Source of the DNA: CAZQYB01 sp964597535
GTDB lineage: Bacteria; Planctomycetota; Phycisphaerae; Sedimentisphaerales; Anaerobacaceae
Direction: 5' to 3'
Assembly: GCA_964597535.1 (NCBI GenBank)
Contig: CAZQYB010000166.1
Span: forward strand, 1-5,103
Length of the DNA stretch: 5,103 bases
Positions 1 through 4,552 of the stretch are shown in pieces. The notes below the pieces were generated by a model. The model had not been told where the DNA came from. It made no database searches and worked only from the letters and a program-made list of their open reading frames with translations. Every line of letters starts with the position of its first letter. Within the stretch, counting starts at the first letter, position 1. Both the position numbers and the translations under genes were made by a program.

Positions 1-2
1 TA

Positions 3-860
3 GCGAATTTTCTCAGGGCCAACAGAGACTATCAAAAGTATTTTCAGTTCTGTCGGTACTACAAGGGGCAGAAAAAGTTTATAAAGGCTGAGGTTTTGTT
101 CCATTATGAGCATGGGAGCAATTTCAGGATTGCTGATAAAACTTTTGAAAAATTGATAGATGAGGTTTCGAGTGAGGATTATTTACCTTCTAAGCTGTCT
201 GACAGAATATGTTGTGAGCAGCTTCAAAAATTTATTGATAATGAGAATATTGATGTTAGAAACAATGCCGGCAAAGAGGCGTTGAAAAGATTTATCGAGC
301 CTTTTTTGAATGAGCCCCAGTCCCTTGTTGACTGTTTGGCTGATTTCATGCACACTGAAGCGAAATTGCCGGCTTTTGACAAGAATTATCTACCTGTTAA
401 GCCGATTGAACTCTCTGTAGAACAGAGCAGGCAAGAGATAATCGAATATCTGCAGGCAATCCGTGGAAGAAATTCCACCGCGGACCTTGCCTTTTATGCA
501 TATCGAGATATGGAAACCTGTGATTGGGAACCATTTGTCAAGGCAGTGATAGAACGCAATCCGGTCTCGATTCAAATGGCCGATTCAATGTCCATCGAAG
601 ATGTATACGCCCGGCTCGAACAAATGAAAAATATCTCGATTTACGACGGCAAACGCCTGGCACAACCCGATGAAGTGGCAAATTACCAAACCGGCGATGG
701 ACTCGAAAAAGCATTTTTGCTGGCTAACGTAATGCGCCAAAGAAAGCCAGAACAAGATATTAGAATAACTGTAGATAATAATGACGTAATATTGAAAGCA
801 CCCGGTGAATACCGGTTTGTGTCTGATAGAGGACTTAAACAGCAGGTCCGAATATCTTAG
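3..860 (+). CDS. Hypothetical protein, 5'-partial (enters from left edge)
   Basis: The frame ending at the TAG of 858-860 is open back to base 3, so this is the last 285 codons of a gene that begins outside the window. A TTG at 96 is in frame, but I see no convincing ribosome-binding site there and the frame upstream reads like normal protein (start ANFLRANRDYQKYF), so I treat it as internal. I do not recognise the family. The protein is soluble, with no membrane segment or signal peptide visible. It is charged, largely helical in appearance, and has no obvious metal-binding cluster. The last third contains a segment around RLAQPDEVANYQTGDGLEKA (codons for it lie near 652-710) that loosely recalls the helix of transglutaminase-like folds, but the catalytic Cys of that fold is absent, so I do not assign it. 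Base composition is lower in GC at 121-300 than in the second half. It ends 49 bases before the cupin gene. Confidence 0.8.
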   Translation, partial: ANFLRANRDYQKYFQFCRYYKGQKKFIKAEVLFHYEHGSNFRIADKTFEKLIDEVSSEDYLPSKLSDRICCEQLQKFIDNENIDVRNNAGKEALKRFIEPFLNEPQSLVDCLADFMHTEAKLPAFDKNYLPVKPIELSVEQSRQEIIEYLQAIRGRNSTADLAFYAYRDMETCDWEPFVKAVIERNPVSIQMADSMSIEDVYARLEQMKNISIYDGKRLAQPDEVANYQTGDGLEKAFLLANVMRQRKPEQDIRITVDNNDVILKAPGEYRFVSDRGLKQQVRIS

Positions 861-909
861 GGAGAACGAAAATCTGCTGATTGGCACAATTCCTGGATAG
901 TTGAGCGAA

Positions 910-1257
910 ATGAATGGTAAAAAACAGGTAAACTTGTTACAAGCATGTTTGTGTAAGGGACAAGATTTGGCAAAGCTCGTTCAATACTCGGACGATTCTA
1001 TCGTAAGTAAAATAATACTCGACAAACCCGTCGGGACAATTACGCTGTTCGCGTTTGATAAGCACCAGAATTTGAGCGAGCATACAGTACCTTACGATGC
1101 AGTTGTCCAAGTTCTTGAAGGAGACGCAAAGCTGACCATAGGTGGTAAAGATGTAAAAGTTTCGGCAGGTCAGATTATCATAATGCCTGGCAATGTGCCG
1201 CATGCTGTAGTCGCCGAGGAAAAATTTAAAATGCTGCTGACGATGATTCGTGCGTAA
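910..1257 (+). CDS. Single-domain cupin protein (cupin_2 type)
   Basis: A small protein of about 115 residues carrying one cupin beta-barrel. Numbered from the upstream TTG at 901, motif 1 is the HTVPYDAVVQVLEG stretch at residues 61-74 and motif 2 is GQIIIMPGNVPHAV at 90-103. His61 and His101 are candidate metal ligands. Motif 1 lacks the usual second His and Glu, because Pro-Tyr-Asp follows the His. This variant is common among small stand-alone cupins of anaerobes, whose substrate is unknown. It may be a metal-binding or small-molecule-sensing protein rather than an enzyme. I chose ATG 910 over TTG 901 because the TTG directly follows an in-frame TAG (898-900) and has a GGA only three bases upstream; the signal for ATG 910 (GGA 895-897 or GAG 903-905) is also weak. 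If TTG is used the protein is 118 residues. It lies between an unknown gene and a Zn-ribbon gene, all co-directional. Confidence 0.85.
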   Translation: MNGKKQVNLLQACLCKGQDLAKLVQYSDDSIVSKIILDKPVGTITLFAFDKHQNLSEHTVPYDAVVQVLEGDAKLTIGGKDVKVSAGQIIIMPGNVPHAVVAEEKFKMLLTMIRA

Positions 1258-1293
1258 AGACGTTGATTTGCTAAAGTAAGTGAGGATAATTAT

Positions 1294-1653
1294 ATNNNNN
1301 NNNNNGACCAGAGATTTTGGAAGCACGACTATATTTTCGAAGTGCAATGTCCCGGCTGCGGCCAGACAACAGAGTTCTTCAAAGATGAGCCGAAACTAAA
1401 ATGCCGCAAGTGTGGGCAAATGGCGCTTAACCCAAAGATATACCTCGGCTGTGCAGAATGGTGCCAATATGCCGAGCGGTGTGTTGAAATTTTACAAGCT
1501 CGGAATAGCAACATATCGCCAAATAAACCTGTCAATAAGAAGAAAAAGGCGTCTGGTAGAAAAACTAACAATAAAAACAATGATGGTGATTCATACGGAA
1601 GTGCCCTGCTGCTTCGGACTAACACAGATTGCTCGCGAAGCCCTTGCCCATAG
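1294..1653 (+). CDS. Zn-ribbon cysteine-rich protein, start hidden by gap, 3' end doubtful
   Basis: From 1306 the frame reads DQRFWKHDYIFEVQCPGCGQ, a typical start for this kind of protein. It continues with a second knuckle CRKCG and then NPKIYLGCAEWCQYAERC. The paired CxxC motifs (CPGC, CRKC) indicate a zinc ribbon, and the GCxxWCxxAxxC segment adds more Cys that could bind a metal or cluster. Similar N-terminal regions are known to me in front of HD-type phosphohydrolase domains in anaerobes, but no HD domain follows here. GAGGA at 1282-1286 and the bases AT at 1294-1295 suggest an ATG completed by the first N; if the gap is really ten bases this is in frame. A GTG at 1342 is possible but would cut into the conserved region. 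After the Cys-rich part the frame becomes Lys/Asn-rich (about 1535-1585). Its last 25 or so codons run out of frame over ferredoxin-like coding sequence, so the true C-terminus is probably altered. Confidence 0.65.
   Translation, partial: XXXXDQRFWKHDYIFEVQCPGCGQTTEFFKDEPKLKCRKCGQMALNPKIYLGCAEWCQYAERCVEILQARNSNISPNKPVNKKKKASGRKTNNKNNDGDSYGSALLLRTNTDCSRSPCP
1296..1305. other. Assembly gap (10 Ns)
   Basis: Ten undetermined bases interrupt the sequence between the cupin gene and the Zn-ribbon gene. A round number of Ns usually marks a scaffold join, so the true length may differ from ten. Confidence 0.99.
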
Positions 1654-1732
1654 CAGTGTGAAGATGTCTTTTGAAGACGTCACGGTCAGCTTGCAGGGCA
1701 ATGTGAGCAAGACCGAAACAATAGAAACTTAG
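1553..1732 (+). pseudogene. C-terminal remnant of 4Fe-4S ferredoxin-type protein
   Basis: In a second frame the segment reads IKTMMVIHTEVPCCFGLTQI, followed by AREAL, FEDVTVSLQGNV, and a TAG at 1730-1732. I recognise this as the conserved C-terminus of a family of roughly 230-residue proteins that have an N-terminal pair of 4Fe-4S clusters and a C-terminal domain ending in the pattern hxHxEVPCC(F/G)GL...EAL...hxxVTIxhxG. Only about the last 60 residues are present. The ferredoxin Cys motifs and most of the C-terminal domain are missing, and upstream the frame becomes the Arg/Lys-rich out-of-frame reading of the Zn-ribbon tail. The left boundary is approximate. The fragment is either a deletion remnant fused to the Zn-ribbon gene or, less likely, translated from an internal ATG (1580 or 1583). 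The family assignment is from memory and could not be tested here. Confidence 0.6.
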
Positions 1733-1759
1733 GGTTCAATCTAAAAACTATGGTGCATA

Positions 1760-2791
1760 ATGCCGGATTTTGTCAAGTCGATAATAATTGACTTCTGGGA
1801 CACCATAGCCGAGATGTCACCTTATCTGCTGTTTGGTTTTCTGGTGGCGGGAATCCTTTCAGTTCTTATATCCCAGCGGCTTGTAGAAAGGCATCTCGGC
1901 GGCAAAGGTATATGGCCTCTGGTCAAGGCCTCTGCTTTTGGAGTGCCGCTGCCTTTATGTTCCTGCGGCGTGATTCCGGTATCAATGTCCCTGCACAAGC
2001 ACGGAGCAAGCAAAGGTTCCACAATATCATTTTTGCTATCTACGCCTCAAACCGGTATGGACAGCATCTTTGTAACCTTGAGCCTTCTCGGTCCTCTCTT
2101 TGCCATTTTCAGGCCATTGGCAGCATTCGCAACCGGCATTGTCGGCGGCAGCCTAGTTAACGTCTTCGCCCGAAGCACAAAAGATGAAAACCGGGCGCCA
2201 CAAAAATGCACGGATGAATGCTGCGATGGTGATAGAAACAGCCACCGACTTGCCAGAGGATTAAAATACGGCTTTGTTACACTGCCGCGTGACATTGGCA
2301 AGGCAATGTTAGTAGGACTGGGCATTGCGGCTGTTATCTCCGCACTCGTGCCGGATGGTTACTTCGCGGAAAAACTGGGGACCGGGATTTTTGCAATGGC
2401 GGTAATGATGTTTTTGGGCATACCGGTTTACGTATGTGCAACAGCCTCGGTGCCGGTAGCAGCGGCGCTGATATTAAAAGGTTTAACGCCCGGGGCAGCC
2501 CTGGTTTTTCTTATGACAGGCCCAGCCACCAACGCCGCATCATTTGTAACCATCTGGAAAGTGTTAGGCAAAGCAACAGCCCTTACCTATTTGGCTACCG
2601 TGGCAGGATGTGCTATCTTAAGCGGCATTCTGCTCGATTACATTGCTGCCGGCCTTGATTTCAAAGTAGCTGCTCGACCCGGTTGGATGCTGCCGCCCAC
2701 TATTAAATATGCATCAGCCGTGGTCCTGCTGGGTGTATTGTTCTTTGCGGTCTTTAATAAAGCTAAACACCCTGAGGCAAACCATAGTTAG
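1760..2791 (+). CDS. SO_0444/ArsP-like metal efflux permease
   Basis: An integral inner-membrane protein of 343 residues, a usual length for the DUF318/ArsP_1 permease superfamily. About eight or nine hydrophobic segments are visible, roughly at residues 20-38, 54-76, 88-112, 113-135, 182-198, 208-236, 243-264, 272-294 and 314-332. Two family signatures are clear: PLCSCGVIPVSMSLHKHGAS (66-85, Cys67 and Cys69) followed by STPQTGMDS, and GPATNAAS (254-261) in the second half. The CSCG form together with the Cys-rich hydrophilic loop at 137-165 (CTDECC, Cys150, 154, 155) fits the subgroup annotated as Cu/Zn efflux transporter (SO_0444 type) better than organoarsenical ArsP. Cys226 in a later helix is another candidate ligand. 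The likely role is export of soft metal ions. ATG 1760 lacks a good Shine-Dalgarno sequence, but the protein starts where family members do. The gene lies 27 bases after the ferredoxin fragment and is followed by a probable terminator. Confidence 0.88.
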   Translation: MPDFVKSIIIDFWDTIAEMSPYLLFGFLVAGILSVLISQRLVERHLGGKGIWPLVKASAFGVPLPLCSCGVIPVSMSLHKHGASKGSTISFLLSTPQTGMDSIFVTLSLLGPLFAIFRPLAAFATGIVGGSLVNVFARSTKDENRAPQKCTDECCDGDRNSHRLARGLKYGFVTLPRDIGKAMLVGLGIAAVISALVPDGYFAEKLGTGIFAMAVMMFLGIPVYVCATASVPVAAALILKGLTPGAALVFLMTGPATNAASFVTIWKVLGKATALTYLATVAGCAILSGILLDYIAAGLDFKVAARPGWMLPPTIKYASAVVLLGVLFFAVFNKAKHPEANHS

Positions 2792-2796
2792 TTTTC

Positions 2797-2830
2797 CCGG
2801 CTGCTCTAACCACGTTGGAGCACGGCTTTT
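2797..2830 (+). terminator. Probable Rho-independent terminator after the permease gene
   Basis: TGCTCTAA (2802-2809) pairs with TTGGAGCA (2815-2822) around a five-base loop. There is one U-G pair. CCG (2797-2799) and CGG (2823-2825) can extend the stem past a two-base bulge. Four Ts follow at 2827-2830. It begins six bases after the permease stop, a natural place to end that transcript before the ferritin promoter region. The T-tract is short, so strength is uncertain. Confidence 0.5.
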
Positions 2831-2846
2831 GAAAAAGTTTGTAGCA

Positions 2847-2861
2847 TTATAATATTCATAA
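2847..2861 (+). promoter_or_regulatory. PerR-like operator overlapping a TATAAT -10 box
   Basis: The bases TTATAATATTCATAA match the PerR box consensus TTATAATNATTATAA at 12 of 14 defined positions. A perfect TATAAT (2848-2853) lies inside it. The nearest -35-like element, TTGAAA at 2829-2834, is only 13 bases upstream, so the -35 is weak or unclear. The site lies 24 bases before the ferritin start codon, where a repressor would block transcription. PerR-family control of ferritin, rubrerythrin and flavin reductase-rubredoxin genes is established in clostridia. The region is AT-rich, so a chance match is possible. Confidence 0.45.
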
Positions 2862-2885
2862 ATTAGGAAAAGGAGAGTAAAAAAA

Positions 2886-3110
2886 ATGATAAGCAAAAAA
2901 AATAGAAAAAGCCCTAAACAAGCAGATTAACGCAGAATTACACTCAGCTTACCTGTATCTGTCAATGAGCAGGTTGAAGAGGAATCATCCGTTGACAAGG
3001 TGTCGCAAAAACTGAAAATGGTAGAAAAATCACCCGGTGAACTGTTTATGATTGATAGCGAATTGGGCCAGCGAGTATTTACGCCGCCCACAACTGAAGG
3101 AGAACAATAA
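2886..3110 (+). pseudogene. Ferritin gene with large internal deletion and frameshift
   Basis: Bacterial non-haem ferritin stores iron after oxidising Fe(II) at a diiron centre. Here only the two ends survive. A good ribosome-binding site (AAAGGAGAG, ending at 2877) precedes ATG 2886. After skipping one extra A in the eight-A run 2895-2902, the frame reads MISKKIEKALNKQINAEL and HSAYLYLSMS, which is the ferritin N-terminus with ferroxidase Glu17. From 2964 another frame reads NEQVEEESSVDKVSQKLKMV, then FMIDSELGQRVFTPP and a TAA at 3108-3110, which is the ferritin C-terminus. Intact ferritins are about 165-170 residues. The 28 and 48 residues left mean that about 90 to 95 are missing, including helices B and C and their metal ligands. 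The join shares AATGAGC (2964-2970) with both sides. As written, translation from 2886 stops at TAA 2928. The C-terminal end overlaps the next start (TAATG). Confidence 0.88.
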
Positions 3111-3601
3111 TGCCTATTACCTTTAACGCAGATGAAATTCTCGAGATGGCCGAGGAAATCGAAACGAATGGTGCCAAATTCTATCGCAAAGCAGCCGAAA
3201 ACACTTCAGATGAGCAAACCAGGCAAATGCTGCTCGATATGGCCACTATGGAAGATGGACACCTCAAGACCTACCAGAAAATGAGAAAAGAACTTAGTCA
3301 GTGGGAAAAAGAAGAAATGATTTTCGACCCTGATAACCAGTCCGCAAAGTACCTCCAGGCAATGGCCGATGCTCGCGGCTACGAAGGCAAAATAACGCCG
3401 ACAAAGGAACTGACGGGCAATGAGCCGATAAAGGAAATTCTCGAAATAGCTTTGAACTCTGAAAAGGAGTCAGCCCTTTTCTATCTCGGTCTAAAGGACC
3501 TGGTACCAGAGCGGGCCGGCAGGGACAAAGTTGAGGCCATTATCCTGGAAGAACTAAGCCATATTACTACCCTGCTCAAACAATTGAAAGCTCTTAAATA
3601 G
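3110..3601 (+). CDS. Rubrerythrin-like ferritin-family diiron protein (no rubredoxin domain)
   Basis: A 163-residue soluble protein forming a four-helix ferritin-like bundle. Helix 1 carries EEIETNGAKFYRKAAE (15-30, ligand probably Glu18). Helix 2 has the ExxH motif EDGH (48-51), helix 3 has NSEKESALFYLGLK (116-129), and helix 4 has a second ExxH, Glu148 to His151. The pair of ExxH motifs with FY residues after the first and third Glu is typical of rubrerythrins, which reduce hydrogen peroxide at the diiron site. The C-terminal rubredoxin domain of classical rubrerythrin is missing, so electrons would have to come from a separate rubredoxin; the next gene encodes one. AAGGAGA (3097-3103) gives a strong ribosome-binding site seven bases before ATG 3110. 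That signal lies inside the end of the ferritin remnant, whose TAA overlaps this ATG, which suggests ancestral translational coupling. Peroxidase activity is inferred from family membership. Confidence 0.88.
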   Translation: MPITFNADEILEMAEEIETNGAKFYRKAAENTSDEQTRQMLLDMATMEDGHLKTYQKMRKELSQWEKEEMIFDPDNQSAKYLQAMADARGYEGKITPTKELTGNEPIKEILEIALNSEKESALFYLGLKDLVPERAGRDKVEAIILEELSHITTLLKQLKALK

Positions 3602-3625
3602 CCGAATACGTTTCGGCCTCCGAAA
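3601..3625 (+). other. Two mutually exclusive short hairpins before the rubredoxin fusion gene
   Basis: GCCGAA (3601-3606) can pair with TTCGGC (3612-3617), or TTTCGG (3611-3616) can pair with CCGAAA (3620-3625). The middle strand is shared, so only one stem can form at a time. Neither is followed by a T-tract, so this is not a clear terminator. It could be a weak attenuating or mRNA-processing element, or chance. Confidence 0.3.
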
Positions 3626-3659
3626 GTTCCCGATGACGAAAGTGCCCCAGGAGACGCAA

Positions 3660-4370
3660 ATGCTGGACTTAAAATCGCTGTTCAAACTAAGTTACGGTAT
3701 GTGTATTCTCAGTTCAAAAAAGGATGGCAGGTTCAACGCCTGTATCATCAACACCGTATTTCAGCTCACCCCCGAGCCGCCGACGGTAGCGGTCAGCGTC
3801 AACAGACAAAGTCTGACTCACGAGTGCATTACCGACAGTAAGGTCTTTACCGTCTCCATTCTCTCACAGGAAGCGCCGATGCCCTTTATCGGCAAGTTCG
3901 GGTTCAGGTCGGGCAGAGACATAGATAAATTTGAACAAGTAAATTACAAACATGGTCAGACCGGCGCACCAATAATTTTGGATAACACCATTGCTTTTCT
4001 TGAGGCGGAAGTTGCCGAAAGCATTGACATTGCAAGTCACACATTATTTATCGCCAAAATTGTCGCCTGCGAAACGCTCGACGGAAACAGTGAGCCGATG
4101 ACTTATGCCTACTACCGCAATATAAAGCATGGCAGGACGCCAAAAACCGCTGCAACATACATTAACATAGAACCTAAACAACAAACAAGCGAAGGAGTAA
4201 TAAAAATGAAAAAATACAAATGTCTTATCTGCGGCTATATTTACGACCCGGCTGTGGGTGACCCTGACAACGGAGTCGAAGCAGGCACTGCTTTCGAAAA
4301 CTTACCCGACGACTGGGTCTGCCCCGAGTGTGGCGCGGCCAAAGACGAGTTTGAGCCAATCGACGATTAG
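3660..4370 (+). CDS. hrb: High-molecular-weight rubredoxin: flavin reductase-rubredoxin fusion
   Basis: A cytoplasmic electron-transfer protein of 236 residues. Residues 1-170 are an FMN-binding flavin reductase-like split barrel (FNACIINTVFQLTPEPPTVA at 25-44, NRQSLTHE at 48-55, SHTLFIAKI at 126-134, GRTPKTAATY at 158-167). Residues 183-236 are a complete rubredoxin with iron ligands Cys188, 191, 221 and 224 (CLICGY, CPECGA). In Moorella, Hrb takes electrons from NADH and passes them to the flavodiiron NO/O2 reductase FprA; rubredoxins also feed rubrerythrin, encoded just upstream. I chose ATG 3660 because AGGAG (3649-3653) lies six bases before it and the family begins at the LDLKSLFKLSYG stretch. 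An in-frame ATG at 3633 would add nine residues but has no such signal. A strong internal ribosome-binding site and ATG at 4206 mark the rubredoxin boundary. The flavodiiron partner gene is not in this window. Confidence 0.92.
   Translation: MLDLKSLFKLSYGMCILSSKKDGRFNACIINTVFQLTPEPPTVAVSVNRQSLTHECITDSKVFTVSILSQEAPMPFIGKFGFRSGRDIDKFEQVNYKHGQTGAPIILDNTIAFLEAEVAESIDIASHTLFIAKIVACETLDGNSEPMTYAYYRNIKHGRTPKTAATYINIEPKQQTSEGVIKMKKYKCLICGYIYDPAVGDPDNGVEAGTAFENLPDDWVCPECGAAKDEFEPIDD
4191..4208 (+). promoter_or_regulatory. Internal ribosome-binding site and start codon for stand-alone rubredoxin
   Basis: GAAGGAG (4191-4197) is followed, after eight bases, by ATG 4206 in the same frame as the fusion gene. 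Translation from here would give a 54-residue rubredoxin (4206-4370), exactly the normal length of an independent rubredoxin. The sequence and spacing are as good as those of any gene start in the window. Use of this start is inferred. Confidence 0.55.
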
Positions 4371-4395
4371 CAGTATGACGGGGTTTGGCCAGCGC

Positions 4396-4428
4396 GCATC
4401 CGCAGGCACATTTTGAACCGGATGCCTG
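4396..4428 (+). other. Overlapping alternative hairpins between hrb and the lactate dehydrogenase gene
   Basis: GCATCCG (4396-4402) pairs perfectly with CGGATGC (4419-4425). CAGGCA (4403-4408) pairs perfectly with TGCCTG (4423-4428). The two stems share bases 4423-4425 and the second lies partly in the loop of the first, so they compete. No T-tract follows either, so a simple Rho-independent terminator is unlikely. It could end or attenuate the hrb transcript or shape the lactate dehydrogenase leader. Confidence 0.4.
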
Positions 4429-4471
4429 TAATTACCGATACCTGGTGATTATTCTATGAAGGGAAAATAAC

Positions 4472-4552
4472 ATGCTACAGGATGGCGAAAAAACAGAGGT
4501 ATGCTTGCCACACAAAAGGGGTAAAAAATGCAAAAGCAAGAAAGAAAAGTAG
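4472..4552 (+). CDS. Possible 26-codon leader ORF overlapping the lactate dehydrogenase start
   Basis: ATG 4472 opens a 26-codon frame (MLQDGEKTEVCLPHKRGKK and a Lys-rich end) closed by TAG 4550-4552. It overlaps the start of the dehydrogenase gene in a different frame by 25 bases. GAAGGG at 4459-4464 could serve as a ribosome-binding site. No family is recognised. The Lys-rich end is mostly the out-of-frame reading of the dehydrogenase start, so this may be chance; coupling of the two translations is the only role I would suggest. Confidence 0.2.
   Translation: MLQDGEKTEVCLPHKRGKKCKSKKEK

Noticed and set aside
390..887. Two minus-strand ORFs opposite the first gene (390-575 and 585-887)
   Set aside because: The + frame is open for the whole stretch and has normal protein composition; the antisense frames show no recognisable family or start signal.
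937..1347. Minus-strand ORF across the cupin gene and the N-gap
   Set aside because: It reads through undetermined bases and lies opposite a well-supported cupin.
1412..1550. N-terminal part of the + frame beginning at 1412
   Set aside because: Here the frame is the out-of-frame reading of the conserved Zn-ribbon; only its end from about 1553 resembles a real protein.
1329..1625. Minus-strand ORF opposite the Zn-ribbon gene
   Set aside because: The + strand shows conserved Cys motifs; the antisense frame shows no family pattern.
2047..2325. Minus-strand ORF, and + strand alternative frames at 1912-2160 and 2434-2658, inside the permease
   Set aside because: The permease frame carries both family signatures and continuous membrane segments; the other frames are shadows.
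2829..2853. Standard sigma-70 promoter with -35 TTGAAA and -10 TATAAT
   Set aside because: The spacer is only 13 bases, well below the usual 16-18, so only the -10 and operator overlap are reported.
3633..3659. Upstream ATG of the flavin reductase-rubredoxin gene
   Set aside because: It lacks a ribosome-binding site and adds nine residues outside the family's usual start; ATG 3660 has a good one.
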